From: Lachnospiraceae bacterium | GTDB lineage: Bacteria; Bacillota; Clostridia; Lachnospirales; Lachnospiraceae | Length of the DNA: 64,000 bases | Assembly (NCBI GenBank): GCA_028689585.1 | Contig: JAQVCW010000017.1 | Coordinates: forward strand, 30,674 to 94,673 | Direction: 5' to 3' | Shown here: positions 1-8,451 of the stretch, one piece after another | Layout of the letters: each line of letters opens with the position of its first letter | Numbering within the stretch: position 1 is the first letter of the stretch | Made by a program: the position numbers and the translations under genes | The notes under the pieces: model-generated | What the model saw: the letters and a program-made list of their open reading frames with translations, nothing else | What the model was told of the DNA's origin: nothing | Databases searched by the model: none

Positions 1-1
1 A

Positions 2-664
2 AATCAAAACACGGGGGATTTGACAGCGGTTCTGATCGAAAATGAGCAGATTTGTTCGGTGGTCACTCACGGAATAGAGGATGAGGCATTTGAAAGGGCA
101 AAGGTGCCCATGACAAAAGCGGAGATTCGCAGCATTTCTCTTTCCAAACTTCAACTGACAGGGAACAGTGTGATCTATGATGTGGGGGCGGGGACGGGCT
201 CCGTATCCATTGAGATGGCGCTGCAGTCGGTGGACGGCATGGTATACGCGGTGGAGAAAAAACCGGAAGCGGTGGAGCTCATCCGCAGAAATCAGAAAAA
301 GTTCGGTGTTTCCAATCTCCAGATCATCGAAGGATCCGCTCCGGAAGCACTGCAGTCTCTTCCGGTTCCCACGCATGCCTTTATCGGCGGCAGTTCAGGT
401 AATCTGCGGGAAATCATGGAATGTCTGCTGGAGAAAAATCCGGATATCCGGATCGTGATCAATACGATTACCCTGGAATCAGCGGCAGAGGCACTGAAGT
501 GTCTGAAAGAACTGCCGGTGGCCTGCCAGGATATTGTCTCTGTCAGTGTGGCAAAGGCAAAGTGTGCCGGGGATTACCATCTGATGATGGGACAAAATCC
601 GGTGTATATTTTTTCCTGCGGAAAAGGAATTGGCGGATGCGGAGAGATTACTGAAAATATATGA
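2..664 (+). CDS. cbiET: CbiE/CbiT-type cobalt-precorrin methyltransferase, 3' part of gene
   Basis: The C-terminal part matches CbiT, the enzyme that C15-methylates and decarboxylates the corrin ring during B12 synthesis. The SAM-binding glycine-rich loop VIYDVGAGTGSVSIE is clear, preceded by VPMTKAEIRSISLSKL, which opens CbiT domains. The frame is open to the left window edge, and the residues before it (DLTAVLIENE) resemble the end of a CbiE domain, so this is probably a CbiE-CbiT fusion (CobL-like) whose start lies outside the window. A TTG at 20 is an artificial start in my view. It is the first visible gene of a cobalamin operon and is followed by a repeat array before cbiA. Confidence 0.85.
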   Translation, partial: NQNTGDLTAVLIENEQICSVVTHGIEDEAFERAKVPMTKAEIRSISLSKLQLTGNSVIYDVGAGTGSVSIEMALQSVDGMVYAVEKKPEAVELIRRNQKKFGVSNLQIIEGSAPEALQSLPVPTHAFIGGSSGNLREIMECLLEKNPDIRIVINTITLESAAEALKCLKELPVACQDIVSVSVAKAKCAGDYHLMMGQNPVYIFSCGKGIGGCGEITENI

Positions 665-667
665 ATG

Positions 668-842
668 ACAGGAAAAAGTGACAGAAGCAGGCAAAAGTGA
701 CAGAAGCAGGCAAAAGTAACAGGAGCAGGAAAAAGCAACAGAAGCAGGAAAATGCAATAGGAGCAGGCAAAAGCAACAGAAGCAGGAAAAAGCAACAGGA
801 GCAGGAAAGAGCAACAGAAGCAGGAAAAAGCAACAGAAGTAA
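668..842 (+). repeat. 19-bp purine-rich degenerate tandem array between cbiET and cbiA
   Basis: About nine head-to-tail copies of a 19-bp unit (typical unit AAGCAGGAAAAAGCAACAG) fill the gap between cbiET and cbiA. Copies differ by a few transitions (GTGACAG versus GCAACAG). The period is not a multiple of three, so a translation through it cycles through all three frames. It therefore looks non-coding. The array stops just before the cbiA ribosome binding site. Confidence 0.9.
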
Positions 843-886
843 GCAGTTGAAAACAGATGAAAGTGAGCGCAATCAGGGAGGAGCAG

Positions 887-2311
887 ATGGAATATCCGAG
901 ATTTTTACTGACGGCAGGTGCCAGCGGGAGCGGGAAAACGCTGATCACCTGCGGAATATTGCAGGCATTCTGCAGCCGCGGGCTGAATACGGTTTCCTTT
1001 AAGTGCGGTCCTGATTATATTGATCCCATGTTTCATTCCAGAGTCATCGGAACAAAGTCCCGAAACCTGGATACCTTTTTTACGGATGAGGATACTACCC
1101 GGTATCTGCTGGCAAAGAATGCAAAGGGAGCGGATATTTCCGTAATAGAGGGCGTGATGGGATATTACGACGGCCTTGGAGGCGTGTCGGAAAAAGCCAG
1201 TGCCTATGATCTGGCCAGAGTGACGGGAACACCGGCAGTGCTGATTGTCAATGGAAAGGGAATGAGTCTGTCCATTCTGGCCTATATTAAGGGATTTCTG
1301 GAGCTTTATCCGGACAGCCGGATTCAGGGAGTGATTTTAAATCAGGTTTCGCCCATGCTGTATCCGAAGCTGGCAGAATTGATTGTACAGAGACTGGGGA
1401 TTGCGGTCTATGGCTATGTTCCGGTGATGAAGGAGCTTCATCTGGAAAGCCGCCATCTGGGACTGGTGCTTCCGGAGGAGATCAAGGATCTGAAAAACAG
1501 TCTAAATCAACTGGCAGAGGTGCTGGAAAAGACGCTGGATCTGGATGGACTTCTGGAACTGGCTCATAGGGCGGAAGCATTTGAACCGAAGGTGCCGGAA
1601 TTTCTGAGGGATCCTTTGGTGCCAGCGAGAGAAGAAAAAGACGGTTCCTTTGAAGCGGTCCAAGTGAAAGAAGAGTCTGACAGCCCGGTTATTGCGGTAG
1701 CAAGGGATGAAGCATTTTGCTTTTTCTATGAGGATAATCTGGAGCTGCTCCGGCAGATGGGAGCCAGGCTGACCTTTTTTTCGCCCCTGAGAGATAAGAA
1801 GCTGCCAAAGGCAGACGGACTGCTGCTTTGCGGAGGGTATCCGGAGCTGCATGCAAAACAGCTCAGTGAAAATAAAACCATGCGGGAAAGCATTCAAAGG
1901 GCGGTGCGGGATGGATTGCCCTGTATGGCGGAGTGCGGCGGTTTTATGTATCTTTTGGAAGAGATGGAGGATATGGAGGGAGTCTTATGGCCGATGGCAG
2001 GAGCACTGCCGGGGAGCGCTTATCGAACCGAAAAGCTGGGCAGATTTGGTTATATCAGTCTGACTCCTCAAAAAGATACTATGCTGGGAACCGATGTCGG
2101 GACGATCAAAGGGCATGAATTTCATTATTTTGACAGTACCTGCTGCGGTGACAGCTTTCTTGCCACAAAACCCGTCGGAAAGCGAAGCTGGCCCTGCATC
2201 CGGGGAAATGACACCTGTATTGCCGGATTCCCTCATCTGTACTATTATTCCAACCCAGAGGTGCCGCGGCGGTTCCTGAAAAAATGCCGGGAAGCAGGAA
2301 GCCTATGCTGA
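887..2311 (+). CDS. cbiA: Cobyrinate a,c-diamide synthase CbiA
   Basis: CbiA amidates the a and c side chains of cobyrinic acid using ATP and glutamine. The N-terminal P-loop AGASGSGKT (residues about 9-17) and the C-terminal class I glutamine amidotransferase domain, with nucleophile Cys in MAECGGFMY (about residue 350) and the GHEFHYFD histidine segment, are all present. I chose ATG 887 over the in-frame ATG at 857 because AGGGAGG ends five bases before 887. At 474 aa the length is normal for the family. It lies in the B12 operon between two repeat-filled gaps. Confidence 0.93.
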   Translation: MEYPRFLLTAGASGSGKTLITCGILQAFCSRGLNTVSFKCGPDYIDPMFHSRVIGTKSRNLDTFFTDEDTTRYLLAKNAKGADISVIEGVMGYYDGLGGVSEKASAYDLARVTGTPAVLIVNGKGMSLSILAYIKGFLELYPDSRIQGVILNQVSPMLYPKLAELIVQRLGIAVYGYVPVMKELHLESRHLGLVLPEEIKDLKNSLNQLAEVLEKTLDLDGLLELAHRAEAFEPKVPEFLRDPLVPAREEKDGSFEAVQVKEESDSPVIAVARDEAFCFFYEDNLELLRQMGARLTFFSPLRDKKLPKADGLLLCGGYPELHAKQLSENKTMRESIQRAVRDGLPCMAECGGFMYLLEEMEDMEGVLWPMAGALPGSAYRTEKLGRFGYISLTPQKDTMLGTDVGTIKGHEFHYFDSTCCGDSFLATKPVGKRSWPCIRGNDTCIAGFPHLYYYSNPEVPRRFLKKCREAGSLC

Positions 2312-2395
2312 TATTCGCACAGGCGGTGCACGGAAGCGGAAGAAAGTGCCGGGGAGATTACTGGGAAAAATTCAGGAGCGGGCGGTTTAATCCGG

Positions 2396-2572
2396 AAAAA
2401 GCCGAAAACAGAAAGTAAAAGACAAAAAATAAAAGACAAAAAATAAAAAACAGAAAATAAAAGACAGAAAATAAGAGAAAAAATAAGAGAAAAAAAAGAG
2501 ACAAAAGAGAGACAAAAAAGAGGCAAAAAAAGAGACAGAAAAAAGAGACAGAAAAAACGAACGAAGGAAGGG
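2396..2572 (+). repeat. A/G-rich degenerate tandem array (about 14-bp unit) between cbiA and cbiB
   Basis: The gap between cbiA and cbiB carries an almost pure purine tract. It begins with four to five copies of a 14-bp unit (AAAAGACAAAAAAT and variants such as AAAAGACAGAAAAT), then drifts to 12-13-bp variants (AAGAGAAAAAAT, AGAGACAGAAAAA). The unit is unrelated to the 19-bp unit of the preceding gap. It ends shortly before the GAAGGAAGGG ribosome binding site of cbiB. No reading frame worth calling is present. Confidence 0.88.
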
Positions 2573-2580
2573 AACAGGGC

Positions 2581-3552
2581 ATGGACCAGACATTGCTGGC
2601 TTTACTGGCAGGCTTTCTGCTGGATATTATTATAGGAGATCCCCACTGGATCTATCATCCGGTGCGCCTGGTAGGTCATTTGATCTCAGGGACAGAAAAA
2701 TGGCTGAGACGCTGTTTTCCCAAAACTGAAAAGGGAGAGCGCACCGCTGGTCTGTGTCTGGTTCTAGCAGTATCAGGTGTGACCACAGGGGCGGCCGCAT
2801 TGCTGCTTTATCTTGCCGGATTTGTGGGGCAGTGGCTGGTGTTTGGACTGCAGGTGCTGATGTGTTATCAACTGCTGGCGACCAGGGCGCTCAAGGACGA
2901 ATCCATGAAGGTATATCGGGAGCTGGAACGGGAAGATCTGCCCGGTGCAAGGAAGGCGGTTTCCATGATCGTGGGCAGAGACACGGAAAATCTGGACGCC
3001 GCCGGAGTGACAAAGGCTGCAGTGGAGACGGTGGCGGAAAATACCTCTGACGGTATCATTGCACCGCTGTTTTATATGGCCATCGGAGGTCCCATTCTGG
3101 GCTGGTGCTACAAGTCGGTGAATACCATGGATTCTATGGTGGGATATAAAAATGACCGATACCTTAATTTTGGCAGATTTGCAGCGAAGCTGGATGATGT
3201 GGTAAATTATATTCCGGCCAGACTTTCCGGACTGCTTATGATAGCGGCCTCCTTTCTGGCAGGACTGGACGGAAAACGTGCAGCGGCCATTTTTCGGAGA
3301 GACAGGATGAATCATGCCAGTCCCAATTCTGCCCAGACGGAGGCGGTGATGGCGGGAGCCCTGAATGTACAGCTTGCCGGAGATGCCTGTTATTTTGGAA
3401 CCCTGTATCATAAAAAGACGATCGGGGATCCCGTCCGTCCAATCGAAAAAGAAGACATCAAAAGGGCTAACCGGCTGCTGTATTTGTCGGCGGTATTGTC
3501 CTTGATTGTGTTTACTGCCCTGCGGGGAATTGTATTATATGTCTTCTTTTAG
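2581..3552 (+). CDS. cbiB: Adenosylcobinamide-phosphate synthase CbiB
   Basis: This integral membrane enzyme joins the aminopropanol arm to adenosylcobyric acid. The protein is 323 aa, hydrophobic, with the family hallmarks GDPHWIYHPVRLVG near the N-terminus, a central VAENTSDGIIAPLFY segment, YKSVNTMDSMVGY, and a late SPNSAQTEAVMAGAL motif. The ATG at 2581 follows a purine-rich Shine-Dalgarno (AAGGAAGGG). Its neighbours cobD (amine-arm precursor supply) and cbiA/cbiP (amidations) carry out adjacent steps. Confidence 0.95.
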   Translation: MDQTLLALLAGFLLDIIIGDPHWIYHPVRLVGHLISGTEKWLRRCFPKTEKGERTAGLCLVLAVSGVTTGAAALLLYLAGFVGQWLVFGLQVLMCYQLLATRALKDESMKVYRELEREDLPGARKAVSMIVGRDTENLDAAGVTKAAVETVAENTSDGIIAPLFYMAIGGPILGWCYKSVNTMDSMVGYKNDRYLNFGRFAAKLDDVVNYIPARLSGLLMIAASFLAGLDGKRAAAIFRRDRMNHASPNSAQTEAVMAGALNVQLAGDACYFGTLYHKKTIGDPVRPIEKEDIKRANRLLYLSAVLSLIVFTALRGIVLYVFF

Positions 3553-3589
3553 TATTTACAGTATTTGCGATGATGGCTTTTCAATAGAA

Positions 3590-3830
3590 AAACGAAAGAG
3601 CGTCAAGGAAGAGCATTAAGAAAAAGCGTCAAGAAAAAGTATCAAGGAAGAGCATTAAGAAAAAGTATCAGGGAAGAGCATCAAGGAAAAATATCGGGGA
3701 AATGTATTAAGGAAAAGCATAAAAAAAGCATTAGGGAAATAAAAGAATTAAGCAGATGAATTAAGAAAAAGCATTAAGAAAAAGCATTAAGAAAAAGCAT
3801 AAAGAAATGAAACAAAGCAAAAAAATCAAG
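3590..3830 (+). repeat. 13-bp purine-rich degenerate tandem array between cbiB and cobD
   Basis: The 322-nt gap between cbiB and cobD is dominated by repeats of a 13-bp unit (GAAGAGCATTAAG, AAAAAGTATCAAG, AAAAAGCATTAAG), including three near-identical copies around 3766-3805. It is a third array with its own unit and period, again purine-rich on the coding strand, and again ends before the ribosome binding site of the next gene. I see no gene in it. Confidence 0.9.
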
Positions 3831-3874
3831 CAAACAAATAACAGAACAAAATAGCATAAGAAAGAGAGCAGACA

Positions 3875-4912
3875 ATGCAGACACAGATCCATGGCGGTGA
3901 TATTTATACCAATACATACAGAATCGATTTTTCGGCAAACATTAACCCATTGGGAACGCCTCAGGCTGTGCTGGATGCGGCATGTGCAGGGGTGTTGCAG
4001 GCACCGAATTATCCGGATGTGCAATGCAGAGAATTAAAGCGGGCTATAGCCGGAAAAGAAGCAGTTCCGCCAGAATGGGTGATCTGCGGCAATGGAGCGG
4101 CGGAGCTGATCTTTACTCTGGCGGCGGCACTTCATCCAAGGAAAGCACTGCTATGCGCTCCCGGTTTTGCAGAATATGAGCAGGCATTAAATGCTGCAGG
4201 GTGTAGCTGCCGGTTTTATGAATGTAAAGAGTCAGAGCAGTTCCGCCTGGGAGAAGACTATCTGGATTGGATCACGGAAGATCTGGATGTGATTTTCCTC
4301 TGTAATCCCAACAACCCTACAGGGCTGCTGCTGGATCCGGAACTGATGAAACGGATTTTGATGCGCTGCCGCGCAAAGCGGGTTCGCCTGGTGCTGGATG
4401 AGTGCTTTAATGAGCTTCTGCAGAATCCGGAAGCGGCCTCTATGATACCGTATCTGTCTGAGTTTCCGGAGCTTTTTATCCTGAAAGCATTTACAAAGCT
4501 GTATGCCATGGCAGGGCTGCGTCTGGGCTATGGCCTGTGTGCAGAGGCGGCGCTGCTGGAGAAGATGAGCAGTGTGGTACAGCCCTGGAATGTGTCGATA
4601 CCGGCACAGATGGCCGGGACGGCGGCTCTGAAAGAAGAGGAATATGTGCTCAGAAGCCGGGCGTATATCGGAGCAGAACGGCAGTATTTGAAACAGGGAC
4701 TGCAGAAGCTGGGACTGGAGCCATTGGACTCACAGGCGAATTTTATCTTTTTTCAGGGGCCGGAGGATTTATATGACCGATGTGCCCAAAAAGGGATCCT
4801 GATACGGGACTGCGGAAATTACCGCGGGCTGACCAGGGGGTATTACCGCATTGCGGTGCGGACACGGGAAGAGAATGAAGAACTGCTGAGCGTTATGCGG
4901 CAGGTTTTGTAA
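3875..4912 (+). CDS. cobD: L-threonine-phosphate decarboxylase CobD (PLP-dependent)
   Basis: CobD makes (R)-1-aminopropan-2-ol phosphate for the nucleotide-loop arm of B12. The fold is that of class I/II aminotransferases. HGGDIY followed by [10 protein letters not shown] at the N-terminus is typical of CobD rather than histidinol-phosphate aminotransferase. [17 protein letters not shown], and the PLP lysine in [17 protein letters not shown] (about residue 208) are visible. At 345 aa it is near the usual length. The B12 operon context supports CobD over HisC. Confidence 0.9.
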   Translation: MQTQIHGGDIYTNTYRIDFSANINPLGTPQAVLDAACAGVLQAPNYPDVQCRELKRAIAGKEAVPPEWVICGNGAAELIFTLAAALHPRKALLCAPGFAEYEQALNAAGCSCRFYECKESEQFRLGEDYLDWITEDLDVIFLCNPNNPTGLLLDPELMKRILMRCRAKRVRLVLDECFNELLQNPEAASMIPYLSEFPELFILKAFTKLYAMAGLRLGYGLCAEAALLEKMSSVVQPWNVSIPAQMAGTAALKEEEYVLRSRAYIGAERQYLKQGLQKLGLEPLDSQANFIFFQGPEDLYDRCAQKGILIRDCGNYRGLTRGYYRIAVRTREENEELLSVMRQVL

Positions 4913-4950
4913 TAGATAAAACAGAGCATCCGAAAAGGAGAGACAGGAAA

Positions 4951-6468
4951 ATGGCAAAAGCGATTATGATACAGGGTACAATGTCCAATGCGGGGAAAAG
5001 TCTTCTGACAGCAGGTCTGTGCCGGATTTTTCATCAGGACGGATACCGGGTGGCACCATTTAAATCCCAGAATATGGCCTTGAATTCCTATATTACGGAG
5101 GAAGGGCTGGAAATGGGAAGGGCACAGGTGATGCAGGCTGAGGCTGCAGGTATTAAACCGTCCGTATTGATGAATCCGATCCTGCTAAAGCCCACCAATG
5201 ATCTGGGAAGCCAGGTGATCGTTAATGGTGAGGTGCTTGGAAATATGCCGGCCAGAGATTATTTTGCATATAAAAAGAATTTGATTCCGGATATCAAAAA
5301 GGCATACCATGCTCTGGAGCAGGACTATGATATCATTGTGATCGAAGGTGCCGGAAGCCCTGCGGAAATCAATCTGAAGAAGGATGATCTGGTCAATATG
5401 GGACTGGCGAAGATGGTAAAGGCACCGGTGCTGCTGGTAGGCGACATTGACAGAGGCGGTGTATTTGCCCAGTTGGTGGGTACGCTGGAGCTGCTGGAGC
5501 AGGAAGAACGGAACATGGTAAAAGGGCTGATCATCAATAAATTTCGGGGCGATAAGACCATACTGGATCCGGGAGTGGAGATGCTGGAGGAGCGGTGCCA
5601 TATTCCGGTGGTGGGCGTGGCTCCCTATATGCAGCTAGAGGTGGATGATGAAGACAGTCTGACGGAACGGTTTCACGGAACCGGGGAGGTTGGACTGGTG
5701 GATCTTGCCGTGATCCGGCTTCCGCGTATTTCCAACTTTACTGATTTCAATCCGTTTGAAATGATTCCGGGGGTATCCCTGCGCTATGTGACATCACCGG
5801 CAGAATTGAAAAATCCGGACATGATTTTACTGCCGGGAACCAAAAATACCATGGAGGATCTGCTTTGGATGCGCCAGAATGGCCTGGAGGCGGCAATAAA
5901 AAAAACTGCCGGTTTCGGAACCGTGATTTTCGGTATCTGCGGAGGCTACCAGATGCTGGGAGACACACTGAAGGATCCGGATGGAGTAGAAGCGGGCGGT
6001 GAACTGCAGGGGATGGAGCTGCTGCCGATGGATACCGTATTTACGGCCAGCAAAACCAGAACCCGGGTGAAGGGACAATTTCAGAAGGTGGGGGGAATCC
6101 TGGAGGGATTGTCCCATAAAGAGCTGGAAGGATATGAAATTCATATGGGAATTTCGTATCTGAACGAAAACTGTCCTCAGATGACTACACTGACGAATTA
6201 TGCCGCCGGACAGGCTCTGACATCAAAACCGGACGGAGCGTTCTGCAAAACGGTCTATGGAACTTATGTCCATGGAATATTTGATAAGGAGCAGGTAGCC
6301 AGGGAAATCGTGATCGCACTGGGCAAAAAAAAGGGAGTAGATCTGACGGACGTGGAAGCTGTGGATTTTGCCGCATTGAAAGAAGCCGAGTATGATAAGC
6401 TGGCAAAAGGGCTGAGGGAAAATATGGATATGGATAAAATTTATGAGATACTGAATGCAGGCATCTGA
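4951..6468 (+). CDS. cbiP: Cobyric acid synthase CbiP
   Basis: CbiP amidates side chains b, d, e and g of adenosylcobyrinate a,c-diamide. The N-terminus [20 protein letters not shown] holds the nucleotide-binding loop, followed by [11 protein letters not shown]. The C-terminal glutamine amidotransferase domain has its nucleophile Cys in [11 protein letters not shown] (about residue 329) and catalytic His in GTYVHGIFD. At 505 aa it has the usual length. ATG 4951 is preceded by AAAGGAGAGACAGGAAA. It is 38 nt from cobD, so it is very likely cotranscribed. Confidence 0.96.
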   Translation: MAKAIMIQGTMSNAGKSLLTAGLCRIFHQDGYRVAPFKSQNMALNSYITEEGLEMGRAQVMQAEAAGIKPSVLMNPILLKPTNDLGSQVIVNGEVLGNMPARDYFAYKKNLIPDIKKAYHALEQDYDIIVIEGAGSPAEINLKKDDLVNMGLAKMVKAPVLLVGDIDRGGVFAQLVGTLELLEQEERNMVKGLIINKFRGDKTILDPGVEMLEERCHIPVVGVAPYMQLEVDDEDSLTERFHGTGEVGLVDLAVIRLPRISNFTDFNPFEMIPGVSLRYVTSPAELKNPDMILLPGTKNTMEDLLWMRQNGLEAAIKKTAGFGTVIFGICGGYQMLGDTLKDPDGVEAGGELQGMELLPMDTVFTASKTRTRVKGQFQKVGGILEGLSHKELEGYEIHMGISYLNENCPQMTTLTNYAAGQALTSKPDGAFCKTVYGTYVHGIFDKEQVAREIVIALGKKKGVDLTDVEAVDFAALKEAEYDKLAKGLRENMDMDKIYEILNAGI

Positions 6469-6489
6469 TCAGAATAGAAGGACAGTGGA

Positions 6490-6510
6490 ACGGTGCGGCT
6501 TTGGCACCGT
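6490..6510 (+). other. Perfect 7-bp hairpin just upstream of cbiC
   Basis: ACGGTGC and GCACCGT form a perfect seven-base-pair stem with a seven-base loop, directly ahead of the cbiC Shine-Dalgarno GGGAGG at 6513-6518. No T-run follows, so it is not an intrinsic terminator. It could affect translation initiation or mRNA processing between cbiP and cbiC. Confidence 0.6.
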
Positions 6511-6525
6511 GCGGGAGGAAAAAAA

Positions 6526-7167
6526 GTGAAAGTAGAACTGGAACAGATTAAACCAATGGAAATAGAGAAACGCAGTTTTGAGATTATCACTCAGGAGCTG
6601 GGAGATAAAAAGCTGCAGCCGGGTACAGAATTGATTGTAAAGCGCTGTATTCATACCAGTGCGGATTTTGATTATGCAGAAAATCTCCGCTTTTCACAGG
6701 GGGCGGTGGAAGAGGCACTGAAAGCAATTCAGGAAGGGGCCAGCATTGTCACTGATACCCAGATGGCCAAAGCCGGCATTAATAAAAAAGCCCTGGCCCG
6801 CTATGGGGGACAGGTTCACTGCTTTATGGCAGATGAGGACGTGGCAGAACAGGCCAGACTGCACGGAAGCACCAGAGCGGCAGCCAGCATGGAAAAAGCG
6901 GCAGCCCGGAGTGAAAACTTTATTTTTGCCATAGGGAATGCCCCTACCGCGCTGGTCCGGCTTTATGAACTGATGGAAGAGAAGAGAATAACCCCAAGGC
7001 TGATCATCGGAGTGCCGGTGGGGTTTGTGAACGTAGTACAGTCAAAAGAGCTGATTATGAGTGCAGATGTTCCTTATATCGTAGCCCGGGGGCGCAAGGG
7101 AGGAAGCAACATTGCAGCCTGTATCTGCAACGCACTGCTGTATATGCTGAACAATGAGCGGGGATAA
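6526..7167 (+). CDS. cbiC: Precorrin-8X / cobalt-precorrin-8 methylmutase CbiC
   Basis: CbiC moves the C11 methyl group to C12 to give (cobalt-)hydrogenobyrinate/cobyrinate. Recognisable pieces are VKRCIHTSADFDYA (with the family's conserved histidine), a TDTQMAKAGINK segment, AIGNAPTALVRL, and GVPVGFVNVVQSKE. I start it at GTG 6526 because GGGAGG lies seven bases upstream. The longer in-frame start at 6493 would lie inside the hairpin and lacks a ribosome binding site. The product is 213 aa, the usual size. It is the last gene of the operon and is followed by a terminator. Confidence 0.93.
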   Translation: MKVELEQIKPMEIEKRSFEIITQELGDKKLQPGTELIVKRCIHTSADFDYAENLRFSQGAVEEALKAIQEGASIVTDTQMAKAGINKKALARYGGQVHCFMADEDVAEQARLHGSTRAAASMEKAAARSENFIFAIGNAPTALVRLYELMEEKRITPRLIIGVPVGFVNVVQSKELIMSADVPYIVARGRKGGSNIAACICNALLYMLNNERG

Positions 7168-7179
7168 GCATTTCTAAAT

Positions 7180-7226
7180 GAAACCCCCCTGAGACCGTGA
7201 TAAAAATGGCGGCTCAGGGGGGTTTC
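7180..7226. terminator. Strong bidirectional terminator between cbiC and the convergent SGNH-like gene
   Basis: GAAACCCCCCTGAG pairs perfectly over 14 bp with CTCAGGGGGGTTTC, with a loop of about 19 nt. A/T-rich sequence flanks both sides. It separates the rightward B12 operon from the leftward gene ending at 7249. Confidence 0.9.
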
Positions 7227-7248
7227 CATATTTTAATTTCTGATTTTA

Positions 7249-8382
7249 TTACCGGATATAGCTGTCGTCATCCATTCCCTCTAATTGAATGGTTCCGGTA
7301 GTTTCAAATTCTTCTTTCAACTGTTCGTAATCTGCTATTCTCTTTTCCAGATAGGCTTCAATATTATCCTTTGTCAGATAAATTCCAAATCCTTCCCGTG
7401 CTTCACCGCCGTACATGGTATTTACCATAAGATCCGCAACCGCAGTGTCATAATGCTTAAAGTTGTAAAAATTGTACGGGTTTATGTTAATATCATTATA
7501 ATCACTGAAATCCCATACATCCGTGATTTCCACGATTTCACGCAGATAATCATAATATCGGGAACATTCGTATAAATACCGTTCTGTAAGAAAGCTGGCG
7601 CCAATCACGACCTTGAGCGTGACGTTATGCTCATCACAGTAAGCCTTCAGCTCCCGGAGCGCTGCGATATTGTCATCAAATGCTGTAAGAGAGTTGGCTT
7701 TCTGGTTGAAAAGACTTTTTAAATATTTTGTTGAACTTTGAGTAACGTACTTTGCTATAAAAGCATCCGGATCTTTTTCAAACAGCCGGATAGATTTGGC
7801 CCAGTGTCTTGTGCCGGTTGCCACATCATCATAAGTTCCGTCGGTGACATCCTTCTTTTGACTGGCAGTCTCTAAAGCAGTTTTGATATCGGTCATTAAG
7901 AAGTTCAGGACTTCTTTGATCTGATCCCATTTATTGCCGGATACAATGGCCGGAACCTGATAAACGGCAGCGCCGGTGCTCTCCTTTTCGTAAGCCTTTA
8001 CTTCGAAGCTGCTCAGGTGTAAGGTGATCTCTGAAATATCCGTATTGTCAATTAAGTACTTTCCATAGGTCAGATAATCAGAAAAATTTCCCTGATTGCT
8101 GTAAAAATTGTAATATCGTTTGCCGGTATAAGAGGAAAGCAGCTCTGTGCTCAGAACGCCTCCCTTGGATCCTCCCAGGACAACTGCATCAAACTGATCT
8201 GAATTTTCAGTAAAATAATCTGCCTTGATCGCTCTGGAATAGTCTTCGGAGTCGAATAAATCCTCCCCTTTTGTCAAAGTAAAATAACCGAAAGGATCGA
8301 CAATATAGTTCAACAGCATAAAACTGCCGATACCCAGAAATAATAAGATAAAAAATATAGATAACCAATGTTTGCTTTTCAT
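7249..8382 (-). CDS. Membrane-anchored SGNH-like protein, partner of an MBOAT acyltransferase
   Basis: The 377-aa protein has a single N-terminal membrane segment (about residues 7-28) and an extracytoplasmic domain. A VVLGGSKGGV motif at about residues 66-75 corresponds to the first SGNH-like block, with a serine in the nucleophile position. It lies immediately downstream of the MBOAT gene in the same operon, as DltD- and AlgX/AlgJ-like proteins do in surface-polymer O-acylation systems. The transferred acyl group and acceptor polymer cannot be told from sequence. The start has GGAGG (TTTGGAGGAGAC) a few bases upstream. Confidence 0.75.
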   Translation of the reverse strand: MKSKHWLSIFFILLFLGIGSFMLLNYIVDPFGYFTLTKGEDLFDSEDYSRAIKADYFTENSDQFDAVVLGGSKGGVLSTELLSSYTGKRYYNFYSNQGNFSDYLTYGKYLIDNTDISEITLHLSSFEVKAYEKESTGAAVYQVPAIVSGNKWDQIKEVLNFLMTDIKTALETASQKKDVTDGTYDDVATGTRHWAKSIRLFEKDPDAFIAKYVTQSSTKYLKSLFNQKANSLTAFDDNIAALRELKAYCDEHNVTLKVVIGASFLTERYLYECSRYYDYLREIVEITDVWDFSDYNDININPYNFYNFKHYDTAVADLMVNTMYGGEAREGFGIYLTKDNIEAYLEKRIADYEQLKEEFETTGTIQLEGMDDDSYIR

Positions 8383-8398
8383 TTTGTCTCCTCCAAAC

Positions 8399-8447
8399 TT
8401 GCAGCATCAGCCCATCCTAAATTTGTCTTTGACAAATAGGCTGACAC
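8399..8447 (-). repeat. Interspersed palindromic repeat, copy D
   Basis: Read on the minus strand this copy runs GTGTCAGCCTATTTGTC, a 3-nt loop, GACAAATTTAGG, then ATGGGCTGATGC. The outer arms pair fully (with G-U pairs), and the inner stem ATTTGTC/GACAAAT is perfect. It fills the gap between the MBOAT stop codon (8452) and the ribosome binding site of the next minus-strand gene. See the copies at 11752, 21533, 21760, 24569 and 25791. Confidence 0.85.
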
Positions 8448-8451
8448 AAAA

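Noticed and set aside
697..1002. Open frame through the 19-bp repeat array
   Set aside because: The repeat period is not a multiple of three, the translation is a low-complexity Lys/Gln/Ser cycle, and it overlaps the clear cbiA start.
2245..2593. Minus-strand frames rich in Phe/Leu/Ser opposite the cbiA-cbiB gap
   Set aside because: They are the antisense reading of a purine repeat tract, with no ribosome binding site or recognisable domain.
668..3830. CRISPR-like repeats
   Set aside because: The repeats are contiguous degenerate tandem units without unique spacers, and no cas genes are present.
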